A stretch of DNA of 52,253 bases, from contig SUWH01000020.1 in NCBI GenBank assembly GCA_015061605.1, forward strand, positions 1 to 52,253, given 5' to 3'. This stretch comes from Lentisphaerota bacterium (lineage in GTDB: Bacteria > Verrucomicrobiota > Lentisphaeria > Victivallales > Victivallaceae). The notes under the pieces were generated by a model. It saw only the letters and a list, made by a program, of their open reading frames with translations. It had not been told where the DNA came from and searched no databases. A program made the position numbers and the translations under genes. Positions 26,206 to 34,475 of this stretch are shown piece by piece. Numbering within the stretch: position 1 is the stretch's first letter; every line of letters starts with the position of its first letter.

Positions 26206-26219
26206 TTTGTTTTTTTTGC

Positions 26220-26248
26220 TTGATTAATAGTTTATTCCGGGCTATATT
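26220..26248 (+). promoter_or_regulatory. Promoter of the large esterase gene
   Basis: TTGATT (26220-26225), 17 bp, TATATT (26243-26248); leader of about 45 nt. Confidence 0.65.
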
Positions 26249-26301
26249 AATACGTAAGATAAATCATTTATACCAATAAACAATCAATTGTGAGGACAAA
26301 A

Positions 26302-28314
26302 ATGGTACCAAACGTCTGGAATGCTCTGCTTCCGCCTTTTCCCCGCGAAGGTCTCAATCACCTTCTTCCGTCTGATTTCTGTCAGGTCACGATGTTTCTG
26401 CGCAAAGAAGCGGCAAAGCTTGCCCGCCTTTCCCAGCTCGACCTGCCCAACTGCACCCCGGATATGCTGAAAAAATTCCAGCGCAAACTCCGCGCCAAAC
26501 TCTGGGAAAAAATGGGCGTGAAATATGATCCGACCCTGCCGCTGGATGTCAACGAATACGGCTCCATCGATTGCGGCGACCACACCATCACCCGTTTGAT
26601 CTACCAGAGCCGTCCCGGTATTTATGTTACTGCGCTGCTTTATCGTCCCAAAGAAGGCAAAGGACCTTTCCCCGGCGCGATCCATGTCCACGGTCACCAC
26701 GCCGACGGCAACCTCGCCGAACTGGTGCAGAAAACCATGACTGCTCTGGTCAAACGCGGCTATGTCGGTTTGAGCATCGACGCTTTCGGTGTTTTTGAAC
26801 GCGCTTCAGAATATATGCAGAAAGAGTACCACGGCGGCTTCCTCGGTTCATCTTTGTTCAACATCGGTGAATCCCTCATGGGTGCCCAGCTGGTCGATAA
26901 TATGCGCGGTATGGATTTGATGTGCTCTCTGCCCTATGTGGACAAAAAACATATCGGTGTCACCGGAGCTTCCGGCGGCGGAAACCAGACCATGTGGCTG
27001 GCGGCAATGGATGAGCGCGTCGCGGCGGCGATGCCGGTAGTGAGTGTCGGTTCCTTTGAATCTTACGTCACCGGTGTCAACTGCGTTTGTGAACAGCTCC
27101 CCGACGGCTTGACCTTCACCGAAGAAACCGGCGTGCTGGCTCTGATCGCACCCCGTCCGCTGCGTATCGGCAACGCTTACTATGATGTCAACCCGACCTT
27201 CGGTGTGGAAGAGATGCTCAAAACCTACCGTCAGGTCGAAAAACTCTACCGTGACCTCGGCAAGTCCGACAATATTGCCTATACCGTTTCTCCGCATGTC
27301 CACGGCTTCCACCCGGCGATGCGCGAAGCGATGCTCGGCTGGTTCGACTGGCATCTGCGCGGCATCGGCCACGGCGGCACCCAGGAGGCTCCGGAATATG
27401 ATACGCTGGATTATGACACCTTGAAAACCTTCCAGGATGATGTGCGTTCTCCCAAAGTCCGCACCACCCAGGAACATTGCTTCCTCACCGGAACCAAACT
27501 GCGCGAAGCGATGCTCAATACCGAGAGTTTCAACGCCGCTGCCAAACGCCGTGAACTTGCCAAAATCCTTCGTCTGCGCACGCTGCCCAATGGAAAACTT
27601 TCCGCTTTCGCCGAAGTTGACGGCTTTGAACGCTATGCTCTGGAAATCGATGACCGCTTGATCCCGTTCGTGGTCAAGCGCGGCAGCGCCAAAGGAAAGT
27701 TCCGTCTGCTGCTCCATCCCGAAGGCAAAGGCAATCTCACCGATTCCGAAATCGCCGAAGCCGCTGCTGACGGTGCGACCATAGTCGCCTGCGACCTCTT
27801 CGGTGAAGGCGAAACCGCCCAGCCCAACATCATTCTCGGTCTGCGTTCCCAGCTGATGCGCCAGCTGCTCTGGCTCGGACGCTCCATTCCCGGTGAATGG
27901 CTGTTCGACATCTTTGCCCTGCTCAAGGTCATAAAGAAAGATTTCAAAGCGACTTCAATCGACATCAAAGGTATCCGCGAAGCCGGTGCCTGTGCTGCCT
28001 TTGCCGCCGCTTTGAAACCGGGCGAATTTACCGCCGAAGCGGTCGATGCCCCGGCAACGATGCTCTTCAGCCGTGCTGAAAATGTCAGCTTTGCCGCGGT
28101 CGCATTCAAGCCCAAAGCCACCAACTGCCTTTACAGTCAGATGCTCGCCACTCCGAACTTCCTCAAGTGGGGCGATATCTCTCTCGTTGCGGCTCTGGCG
28201 GGCAAAGGTCTGAAGTTCACCTCGCCGCGCGCTTACGACGGTGAAGTCTGGACCGATGACAAGATCGCCGCATTCAATAAAGAAGTTGAAACTTTGACCA
28301 AAAGACTCAAATAA
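26302..28314 (+). CDS. Acetyl-xylan-esterase-like alpha/beta hydrolase (large, two-part)
   Basis: The protein has 670 residues. The first half is an alpha/beta hydrolase of the acetyl xylan esterase/dienelactone-hydrolase type: GAIHVHGHHADGN (oxyanion side), then TGASGGGNQT with nucleophile Ser224, LIAPRPLRIGNAYYDVNPT with the acid region and HVHGFHPAM supplying the His. The second half (about 400-670) looks like another, degenerate hydrolase domain (FRLLLHPEGKG, ATIVACDLFGEGET) without a clear nucleophile elbow. No signal peptide, so it acts inside on imported esterified oligosaccharides. I start at ATG 26302 (GAGGA before it) rather than the in-frame GTG at 26290. Confidence 0.78.
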   Translation: MVPNVWNALLPPFPREGLNHLLPSDFCQVTMFLRKEAAKLARLSQLDLPNCTPDMLKKFQRKLRAKLWEKMGVKYDPTLPLDVNEYGSIDCGDHTITRLIYQSRPGIYVTALLYRPKEGKGPFPGAIHVHGHHADGNLAELVQKTMTALVKRGYVGLSIDAFGVFERASEYMQKEYHGGFLGSSLFNIGESLMGAQLVDNMRGMDLMCSLPYVDKKHIGVTGASGGGNQTMWLAAMDERVAAAMPVVSVGSFESYVTGVNCVCEQLPDGLTFTEETGVLALIAPRPLRIGNAYYDVNPTFGVEEMLKTYRQVEKLYRDLGKSDNIAYTVSPHVHGFHPAMREAMLGWFDWHLRGIGHGGTQEAPEYDTLDYDTLKTFQDDVRSPKVRTTQEHCFLTGTKLREAMLNTESFNAAAKRRELAKILRLRTLPNGKLSAFAEVDGFERYALEIDDRLIPFVVKRGSAKGKFRLLLHPEGKGNLTDSEIAEAAADGATIVACDLFGEGETAQPNIILGLRSQLMRQLLWLGRSIPGEWLFDIFALLKVIKKDFKATSIDIKGIREAGACAAFAAALKPGEFTAEAVDAPATMLFSRAENVSFAAVAFKPKATNCLYSQMLATPNFLKWGDISLVAALAGKGLKFTSPRAYDGEVWTDDKIAAFNKEVETLTKRLK

Positions 28315-28331
28315 TTTAACTTCACTTTCAG

Positions 28332-28371
28332 CCGGCAGCTGCGTTTTGTGCAGCTGCCGGATATATATTTT
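28332..28371 (+). terminator. Strong stem-loop between esterase and LRR genes
   Basis: A perfect 11-bp stem CCGGCAGCTGC/GCAGCTGCCGG with a 7-nt loop is followed by ATATATATTTT. The tail has few consecutive T, so it may be a weak terminator or a processing site. It ends only 11 bases before the next ATG and leaves no room for a ribosome site. Confidence 0.55.
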
Positions 28372-29445
28372 ATGAGCAAACTGTTTTTACTTTTATTTGC
28401 CATATTCTGCGGGGGCATGCTGTCTGCAAATACTCCGGAACTTGTAATTAATCCGGATGCGGAAAACTGGCAGAAAGTATTGACCGAACAGCTCAAACGC
28501 TATCCGCAAACCGATACCCTGCGCCTCGAACTTGCTACTCCGTCCATCCCGGAACTCCCGGAGCATGACTTTAAATATATCACCATCAATCTGCGTGAAA
28601 GTACCCGGCCGGTTTCCCTCATCCCGCTGTCCAAATTCAAACTGAAAAGTTTGAGTTTGATATATGGTTCATTCAAAGACCTTTATGCCATTGACCGCAG
28701 CAGTTTGGAGTCTTTGAACGACAACTGGCTCTACGATTCAGCGATCAGTACAGAGGAATATTCCGGATTGGATTTTTCCGAATTGCGGCGATTTACCACC
28801 GGCAAACTGAATGGCTCAACTCTTGATTTGAGCAAAGTTCCGAAACTTGAAAAGTTGAGAATATCCTCATATTCAAACGCTGTACATTTGATTTTACACC
28901 CCGATGTGAAGTTGAAAGAACTTTCCATTCCCGGCGATCTGACCGCCATCCTGCCGGGACTTGATTTATCCTGCTTGGAGAATTTGACCATACTATATCC
29001 CCAGAATCCTCCGGTCGATTACTCCATTCTTGAAACTTTACAGCTTCCCAAACTCAAAGGACTTGATTTGTTTCCGACCGGAAAAGGTAAACTGCGTCTG
29101 CCTTTGCTGCCTTATTTGCAGGAGCTGAATACCGCTTCCGGGATGGAGGTTTCGCTGAAAATGCTGAAAGATAAGTGCCCGGATTTGAAAGAACTGTCAC
29201 TTTCCGGCAAAGTTACCGACTGGGATATTCTCCCATCCATGCCGCTGGAAAAACTGCATATAAGATATGTTGACAATGTGAAATATGTTCTGCCGGTTTC
29301 CGCTCCTGCCAACTGCGTTGTCACCGGATTGCCGGATTTTACTGAAAACCCGTACAAAATGTGGACACTGTGGGGAGTATGTGTCACAATTTTTGCCTTA
29401 TGCACCATGCTTTACCGTCACTCGTTGAGAAAGGAGTTGAAGTAA
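28372..29445 (+). CDS. Leucine-rich-repeat-like exported membrane protein
   Basis: The 357-residue protein has a signal peptide (FLLLFAIFCGGMLSA), a body of irregular leucine-rich repeats (LKSLSLIYGS, LEKLRISSYS, LKELSIPGDL, LENLTILY, LKGLDLFPTG, LKELSLSGKV, LEKLHIRYVD) and one membrane helix near the C-terminus (WGVCVTIFALCTMLY) followed by a short basic tail. It is therefore displayed on the periplasmic side of the inner membrane, probably binding another protein. The ATG at 28372 has no ribosome site, being preceded by a hairpin and AT-rich DNA. Its stop overlaps the next start by one base. Confidence 0.65.
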   Translation: MSKLFLLLFAIFCGGMLSANTPELVINPDAENWQKVLTEQLKRYPQTDTLRLELATPSIPELPEHDFKYITINLRESTRPVSLIPLSKFKLKSLSLIYGSFKDLYAIDRSSLESLNDNWLYDSAISTEEYSGLDFSELRRFTTGKLNGSTLDLSKVPKLEKLRISSYSNAVHLILHPDVKLKELSIPGDLTAILPGLDLSCLENLTILYPQNPPVDYSILETLQLPKLKGLDLFPTGKGKLRLPLLPYLQELNTASGMEVSLKMLKDKCPDLKELSLSGKVTDWDILPSMPLEKLHIRYVDNVKYVLPVSAPANCVVTGLPDFTENPYKMWTLWGVCVTIFALCTMLYRHSLRKELK

Positions 29446-29756
29446 TGGAACTGCTTACACCATTATTGATATTGGCGACAACCGGTATTTTGCTCTATTT
29501 CGGCACTGCCTTCTATCGCCCGGAGTGGCTCGACGTGATTGAATTTGCCATCGTTACCGCATTTTTTCCTCTTTGCATACACTGTTTGATTTTTGTTCCG
29601 GCACTGGCTGCCGCAGTTGTTTTGACCATTGTGAATATTTTTGTATATAGAAAATCTCCCGGAACCAGGAATCTGTTGAGGGCGATCTCGATCCCGGCAG
29701 TGCTTGTCCCGCTCGCCATTCTGGCACTGTTTGTCGCGGCTGTTGCCTCCTGTTGA
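29445..29756 (+). CDS. Small polytopic membrane protein
   Basis: The 103-residue protein has three hydrophobic segments (about 3-20, 32-63 and 80-101) and the short basic loop YRKSPGTRN. No family recognised. It begins at the ATG in TAATG, overlapping the stop of the LRR protein gene, with AAAGGAG upstream; the two are translationally coupled and likely form a complex. Confidence 0.65.
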   Translation: MELLTPLLILATTGILLYFGTAFYRPEWLDVIEFAIVTAFFPLCIHCLIFVPALAAAVVLTIVNIFVYRKSPGTRNLLRAISIPAVLVPLAILALFVAAVASC

Positions 29757-29782
29757 ATTATAAAAAATAGTTTTGCTTTTTA

Positions 29783-29811
29783 TTGTTTTTTTGGCGGTAT
29801 CATGCTATATT
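29783..29811 (+). promoter_or_regulatory. Promoter of the purine permease-hpt operon
   Basis: TTGTTT (29783-29788), 17 bp, TATATT (29806-29811), about 40 bp before the start. Confidence 0.6.
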
Positions 29812-29850
29812 ATAGTTCATAGTTTCAAAAAATATGACGAGGTGTGTGTG

Positions 29851-31257
29851 ATGAATTTGCTGGAACGTCTTTTTAAATTACGGGAGAATAATACCACCGT
29901 ACGCCGGGAAATTTATACCGGAACTATAACCTTCATTGCAGTATCCTATATTCTGGCTGTAAATCCGGAGATCTTGAGCAGCACCGGAATGGCTCGCGGC
30001 GGACTTTTTTATGCCACTGCTCTCGCCGCATTTGCCGGATGTTTGACCATGACATTGGTTGCCAACGCTCCATTGGCATTAGCTCCGGCGATGGGATTAA
30101 ATGCATTTTTTGCTTATTCCGTGGTTGTCGGCATGGGATTTTCATGGCAAATTGCCTTATTTGCAGTTACGCTTGAGGGAATAATATTTTTTTTCCTGTC
30201 CTTGAGTTCGATCCGGGAAAAGATCATCAATGCGATCCCTTTGCAGCTTAAATATGCAATGGGGGCAGGAGTAGGACTTTTTATTACCCTTATCGCATTT
30301 AAAAGTTCCCATATCATCAAAGGGCATCCGGTAACACTTTTGACCATGCAGAATATTTTCGGTCCGGAATTTCATACAGCCGGGATATCCGCATTGCTTG
30401 CATTTGCCGGCACACTTTTATCGGCTTATCTTATACACCGCGACACGCCGGGAGCATTACTTGTCAGCATTTTCTGCACCTGGGGAGTTGGAATAGTCTG
30501 CCAGTTGACCGGCGTTTATAAAATTGATGCGGCGAATGGATTTTATTCAATGCTGCCAAATTTCAGCACTTCGGCACTGACCGAACCTTTCCGGGAGTTC
30601 TGCAGCCTGTTCGGTTCCGCGTTTGATGTGGAGTCGTGGTCATGCAAATCCTCCGGAGTTTCCGGAGCAAAACTGTTGTTGTCAGCCGATTTTGCGGTAA
30701 TATGCTTTGCATTTTTATTCACCGATTTTTTTGACACGGTCGGTACCGTAAGCGGTGCGGTGGTCAACACTCCGTTGATGAAAGAAAATGGAGAGATTCC
30801 GTGTTTGAGAAAAGTCCTGCTTGCAGACTCCATCGCTACCTTTGTGGGAGGAGTTTTGGGAACCAGTACAACCACCACCTTCGTTGAATCTTCGATCGGT
30901 ATCCGGATCGGTGCCAGAACCGGATTGTCAGCATTGACTTGTGCCGTGTTGTTTCTGGTGTCGCTGATAGCTGCTCCATTATTTCTGGCGATTCCGGGGT
31001 TTGCGACCGCTCCGGCTCTGATTATAGTCGGATTTATGATGATGAAATCGGCAAAGAATATCGATTGGGACGATATTGCCGGAGCGATTCCGGCTTACAT
31101 TCTGATTTCAGCAACAGTTTTCACCTACAGTATCAGCGACGGTATCGGGCTTGGAGTTATCTCCTACACGATTTTGAACAGCTTTCGTAAAGGCAAAATC
31201 AACTGGATACTCTGCCTTATATCTTTTCTCTTTATGGTAAAATATCTGTATTTATAA
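29851..31257 (+). CDS. NCS2-family (AzgA-type) purine permease
   Basis: The 468-residue transporter has 12-14 membrane segments. AzgA-type hallmarks are present: EIYTGTITFIAVSYILAVNPEIL at the N-terminus in pieces, ANAPLALAPAMGLNAFFAY, FTDFFDTVGT and GTSTTTTFVESSIGI. These proton symporters take up hypoxanthine, guanine or adenine. The start ATG 29851 follows GAGGTG. The purine phosphoribosyltransferase gene follows 24 bp later, so the pair forms an uptake-and-salvage unit. Confidence 0.93.
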   Translation: MNLLERLFKLRENNTTVRREIYTGTITFIAVSYILAVNPEILSSTGMARGGLFYATALAAFAGCLTMTLVANAPLALAPAMGLNAFFAYSVVVGMGFSWQIALFAVTLEGIIFFFLSLSSIREKIINAIPLQLKYAMGAGVGLFITLIAFKSSHIIKGHPVTLLTMQNIFGPEFHTAGISALLAFAGTLLSAYLIHRDTPGALLVSIFCTWGVGIVCQLTGVYKIDAANGFYSMLPNFSTSALTEPFREFCSLFGSAFDVESWSCKSSGVSGAKLLLSADFAVICFAFLFTDFFDTVGTVSGAVVNTPLMKENGEIPCLRKVLLADSIATFVGGVLGTSTTTTFVESSIGIRIGARTGLSALTCAVLFLVSLIAAPLFLAIPGFATAPALIIVGFMMMKSAKNIDWDDIAGAIPAYILISATVFTYSISDGIGLGVISYTILNSFRKGKINWILCLISFLFMVKYLYL

Positions 31258-31281
31258 ATAAAATTCACAGGGGCTTTACTA

Positions 31282-31803
31282 ATGGAAAATATTGAAGTTA
31301 TCAAGACTCCCGGAGAAGTGAACCGCAGAATATGTGAAATGGGCGCAGAAATCGCTGCCGCCTGCGGAACAACTCCATTGACCATGATCGTAGTGATGAA
31401 TGGCGGACTCTTTTTCGGAGCGAAACTTGCCGAAGCGATAAAACTGGAAGACTTCTATATCGACTCCATCGCCGCCGGAAGCTACAAACATGACCTCTGC
31501 ACCGGAAATGTTGAATTGCGTTCCACGCTCAAACTTGATCCGAAAGGGCGCAATATATTGATCGTGGACGAAGTTCTCGATACCGGAAGAACTCTCAAAG
31601 CGGTTCGGGACACCCTGCTTGATATGGGCGCACTGGACGTGAGAACCGCAGTCCTGGTCGAAAAAGAACTTCCCCGGCCCAACGGCATCGAACACGCAAA
31701 CTGGGCGGGATTTCTCATGGATGACCGCTATCTGATCGGATGCGGCATGGATTCCGAAGAAAAATACCGCCACTACCCCGGCATCGCCATACTGCACGGA
31801 TAA
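31282..31803 (+). CDS. hpt: Hypoxanthine(-guanine) phosphoribosyltransferase
   Basis: The 173-residue enzyme joins a purine base to PRPP, giving IMP or GMP. The PRPP loop ILIVDEVLDTGRTL (near residues 91-105) and the early MIVVMNGGLFFGAKLAEAI are diagnostic; the usual DD pair of the loop reads DE here. SYKHDLCTG corresponds to the flexible loop. It is co-transcribed with the purine permease. The 3' side runs through the hairpin-rich 31804-32205 region before a strong terminator. Confidence 0.9.
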   Translation: MENIEVIKTPGEVNRRICEMGAEIAAACGTTPLTMIVVMNGGLFFGAKLAEAIKLEDFYIDSIAAGSYKHDLCTGNVELRSTLKLDPKGRNILIVDEVLDTGRTLKAVRDTLLDMGALDVRTAVLVEKELPRPNGIEHANWAGFLMDDRYLIGCGMDSEEKYRHYPGIAILHG

Positions 31804-31810
31804 AACCGTA

Positions 31811-31850
31811 ATCCGTTTCTTACCGTTCCTTACCGTTCTCTGTCGTTTGT
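31811..31850 (+). repeat. Four 10-bp units with CCGTT core
   Basis: Successive decamers ATCCGTTTCT, TACCGTTCCT, TACCGTTCTC and TGTCGTTTGT share NNCCGTTNNT in register. They compare with the TCCGTAC decamers at 22981. Next to them, 31867-31893 forms a nested hairpin (CCGCC outer, GCTC/GAGC inner). Confidence 0.6.
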
Positions 31851-31916
31851 CCTCTGCCGCGACAATCCGCCGTCGCTCTGCGAGCTATGGCGGGACAGGC
31901 GGAGCGGCAAAATACT

Positions 31917-32131
31917 CCGCTTTTTTTGAAAAAGGATGGGGAAAGTGTTGATTTGCTGAACACAAATCAACGTGAAGCGCAGGATAAATCCTGCGTGAAG
32001 CATTGCTTCGCAATGTGAAGCTTTTTGCCTGAGGCAAAAGTGAAGCGCTCGCTTGCGCGAGTAAGGATATGATATGCAGCGTTTTGCGACAAACTGGAGC
32101 AAAACACACCCCGCTTTTTTTGAAAAAGGAT
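31917..32131. repeat. 21-bp direct repeats flanking hairpin array 2
   Basis: CCGCTTTTTTTGAAAAAGGA plus T occurs identically at 31917-31937 and 32111-32131. The 173 bp between them contain the hairpin array and GTTTTGCGACAAA, whose complement also occurs near 1206. Confidence 0.85.
31947..32061 (+). repeat. Hairpin array 2: five palindromes joined by four GTGAAGC linkers
   Basis: GTGAAGC lies at 31972, 31995, 32015 and 32040. The palindromes are GTTGATTT/AAATCAAC (31947-31971), GCAGGAT/ATCCTGC, ATTGC/GCAAT, TTTTGCC/GGCAAAA and CTCGC/GCGAG. The layout is the same as in array 1 but the stems are different. On the minus strand the first palindrome with its linker reads RFTLI, like the start of a prepilin signature. 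The array lies in the probable 3' untranslated region of hpt. Confidence 0.9.
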
Positions 32132-32137
32132 AGGGGT

Positions 32138-32201
32138 ACGGGGGAAGGGAAAAACTTTTTTTCTCGTGAAAAAAAGTTTTTCCCTTCCCCCGTTTTTTTT
32201 C
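32138..32201 (+). terminator. Very long terminator hairpin (25-bp perfect stem)
   Basis: 32138-32162 and 32169-32193 are perfectly complementary around the loop CTCGTG, followed by eight T. It would end transcripts from hpt. It ends four bases from the stop codon of the convergent FAD oxidoreductase gene. The stem is made of G, A and T/C runs rather than mixed sequence. Confidence 0.9.
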
Positions 32202-32205
32202 AAAG

Positions 32206-33921
32206 TCAGCGGACTTCAAAGGCGAATAGCTTTTTGGAATCGGCATCCAGCGGACGGAATTCGACTGACTTGGCAGTGAATGGGATATTTATTTTGACCA
32301 GTCGCTGGTGGTTTTCATCAGTCCGGTAAATTTCTTTGCCATCGGCATAGATGGCAAAACTTTTTATCAACGTTTCCGGAGGAGTTTGTCCGGGGGCGTT
32401 GAGAAAATAGTTGGCTGGCAAATTGAGGTGTCCATTGTCTTTCAACCGGGCAAGATCGCTGTCAAAGACCAGCCGGATGGTGGAAAAGTTGCGGCACTCC
32501 GGATATTCATAGGTCACACGGTCGCCGAGTTTGCCGCGCCAGCAATTTTCTTCACCGGGATAGTCGCGGTCGATGCCGTTACGCAGAACTTCCGGATCTC
32601 CGCAGTTGGCAGTAAGCGCTGCCGCTTTGACTTCCGGAGCGATATTACGGCGGATCCCCGGCAGAGTGCAGTCATCTTCCAGTAAGAGCTGCTGGATCTC
32701 GGCGTAATCTTCCAGAGCGGTCTGCCGGATGGTTTTATCCTTTTTGAGCGCGACGGAAGCCGCCGTCCCCGCTGCCTGACCGAGCAGCATACAGGTCGCC
32801 ATGACCCGGGTCGAACTCAATGCGGTATGAGTGGCACTGATATTGCGTCCGGCAAAGAGAAGATTTTCAATGTTGCGCGAATAAAGGGAACGCAATGGAA
32901 CAGAATAATTTTTTTTCAATATGATATTGATATTGGGAGAACCTTTGTGCAGAAATCCGGCAGGATGGTGGTCATCGATGGGCCAGCCGCCGTAAGCGAT
33001 GGCATCGGGGAAGTTGCCTCCGGCAAGAATATCTTTTTCATTGAGGATGTAATCTCCGACATAACGGCGGCTTTCCCGTTTGCCGGGGAGGAAGCCGACC
33101 CAGTCGACAGCGAAGTTTTCCACGCCGTGATCGCCATGATTTTTCATGTGATCCCAGATGCCGAACATGGTTTTAAGCAGTTCATCGCGCAGGGTTTCGG
33201 TATCGGCGATGGAATCATTCATTCCTCCGAGTTCCACCCACCAGAAATTTTGAGATCTGCCCATGCGGTGTCCGCGCGGCGGCAGAGATTCTTCGGTGGG
33301 GTAGGAGTACGCCCATGATGGCGGGATGAATTTCTGCGGCGTACTCATTTCGCGCGCCTGAAGCAGACAGCTCATGCCCATGGTATGGTTGTCCGGCTGA
33401 TCTTGAGCGAGAGTTTCACCGAATTCGCTTTTGGCTTCTCTGCCGATGCGGAAATCCGCACCGGTCAATGGCGCAAGGATACTGTCCCCGGAACAGTCGG
33501 CAAAGATTCTGGCACGCACCTGATGATACTGCTGGGTGGTCTGCTGATAGCCGGTTACGGAAACGATCTTGTTTCCATCCATTTGGGCATCCTGACAGGA
33601 GCAGTTGAATAACACGGTGAGATTTTCCTGCATGGCGACCATTTCATAGGTGATGGAATCCCAGATGGAGTAGTTTGCTGTATTGTTGCGGTAACGGTTT
33701 TCCAGCCGGAGTTCTTCAACGAGTCCGGTTTCCATCAGCAGTTTGCTGCCGCAGACCCACATTCTTATTTCACTTGAAGCGTTTCCGCCGGGGACGGGGC
33801 GCTCATGCATAAGCAGAGTTTTTATGCCGTGCCGGGCAGCGGAAATGGCGGCGCCCATACCGGCAAGTCCGCCTCCAATAACACAGAATTCGACTTCGTG
33901 AAAGAGTGTTCTTAAAGCCAT
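32206..33921 (-). CDS. FAD-dependent oxidoreductase (FAD_oxidored family) with C-terminal beta domain
   Basis: The protein has 571 residues. The N-terminal dinucleotide site VIGGGLAGMGAAISAARHG (about 13-31) is followed by GGNASSEIRMW, typical of the FAD_oxidored (PF12831-type) proteins common in polysaccharide-degrading bacteria. LLFAGRNISATHTALSSTRVMATCMLLGQAAGTAA is the second FAD segment (seen in pieces near 360-395). After about 430 a beta-rich domain follows (TIRLVFDSDLARLKD). Substrate unknown; no signal peptide. Start follows CAGGAGAC. Single gene with its own promoter at 33953. Confidence 0.85.
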   Translation of the reverse strand: MALRTLFHEVEFCVIGGGLAGMGAAISAARHGIKTLLMHERPVPGGNASSEIRMWVCGSKLLMETGLVEELRLENRYRNNTANYSIWDSITYEMVAMQENLTVLFNCSCQDAQMDGNKIVSVTGYQQTTQQYHQVRARIFADCSGDSILAPLTGADFRIGREAKSEFGETLAQDQPDNHTMGMSCLLQAREMSTPQKFIPPSWAYSYPTEESLPPRGHRMGRSQNFWWVELGGMNDSIADTETLRDELLKTMFGIWDHMKNHGDHGVENFAVDWVGFLPGKRESRRYVGDYILNEKDILAGGNFPDAIAYGGWPIDDHHPAGFLHKGSPNINIILKKNYSVPLRSLYSRNIENLLFAGRNISATHTALSSTRVMATCMLLGQAAGTAASVALKKDKTIRQTALEDYAEIQQLLLEDDCTLPGIRRNIAPEVKAAALTANCGDPEVLRNGIDRDYPGEENCWRGKLGDRVTYEYPECRNFSTIRLVFDSDLARLKDNGHLNLPANYFLNAPGQTPPETLIKSFAIYADGKEIYRTDENHQRLVKINIPFTAKSVEFRPLDADSKKLFAFEVR

Positions 33922-33952
33922 GATGTTGTCTCCTGAAAAATGTTGCTGCTTT

Positions 33953-33981
33953 AATATAGCACTTGCAGATGTCTATTGCAA
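33953..33981 (-). promoter_or_regulatory. Promoter of the FAD oxidoreductase gene
   Basis: On the minus strand TTGCAA (33976-33981), 17 bp, TATATT (33953-33958). Confidence 0.6.
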
Positions 33982-34044
33982 TTTTTTTCCGGCAAGTCCG
34001 CCGCGGAAAACTGCGGCAGGAGTTTTTCAAATTCTGTTTTTTTT

Positions 34045-34365
34045 CACAGCTGTCCCATAAAATAAGAAAAACATCCGTTCCCTCAAATTTTTCAGCAAAA
34101 GAAAAATTGAATTTTGAAAAAGTGATTTTGGCAGATTCTGTTTTGCCCAAGCAAAACGTGCGTGCCGTCAGGCCGCACCGACATTTTACGCCGTGCTAAA
34201 AAAACGGATGATGCAATCGGCGGATGGATCGTGCAGCAATGTCGTGTTTTGCAAGCAAGAAGAGCGGGGAGCATACTCACGTATGTGACCCGCGAGGCGA
34301 GCGCAGCAAGGCGCGAGATTGGTCACGAGGCGCCGCCGCCCGTTGTTTTTTATGAGATGTTTGTG
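34045..34365 (+). mobile_element. MITE-like repeat, copy C (321 bp)
   Basis: It starts CACAGCTGTCCC and ends GATGTTTGTG (one change from copies A and B). Flanks are T-runs on both sides, so a 9-bp duplication cannot be resolved. The TTTTGC/GCAAAA hairpin is kept although its loop changed. Like copy B it lies between divergent genes. Confidence 0.8.
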
Positions 34366-34395
34366 TTTTTTATCCAAACATTTTTTTATAACCGC

Positions 34396-34424
34396 TTGAC
34401 GAAGCAGTGTAGACAAGTTATATT
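34396..34424 (+). promoter_or_regulatory. Promoter of ffh
   Basis: TTGACG (34396-34401), 17 bp, TATATT (34419-34424), 30 bp to the right of mobile repeat copy C. Confidence 0.65.
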
Positions 34425-34475
34425 AAAAGATGAATGTGTTTTTATGTTAAAAATTAATAAATAGGAAAAAAGTTA

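Noticed and set aside
31830-32246. 138-codon minus-strand frame across the hairpin array
   Set aside because: Consists of repeats and a terminator stem; no ribosome site; overlaps the end of the FAD oxidoreductase gene. Only the RFTLI match is kept as an observation.
34045-34365. Mobile repeat copy C as a promoter donor for ffh
   Set aside because: The ffh promoter hexamers lie outside the element, at 34396-34424, as do the promoters beside copies A and B.
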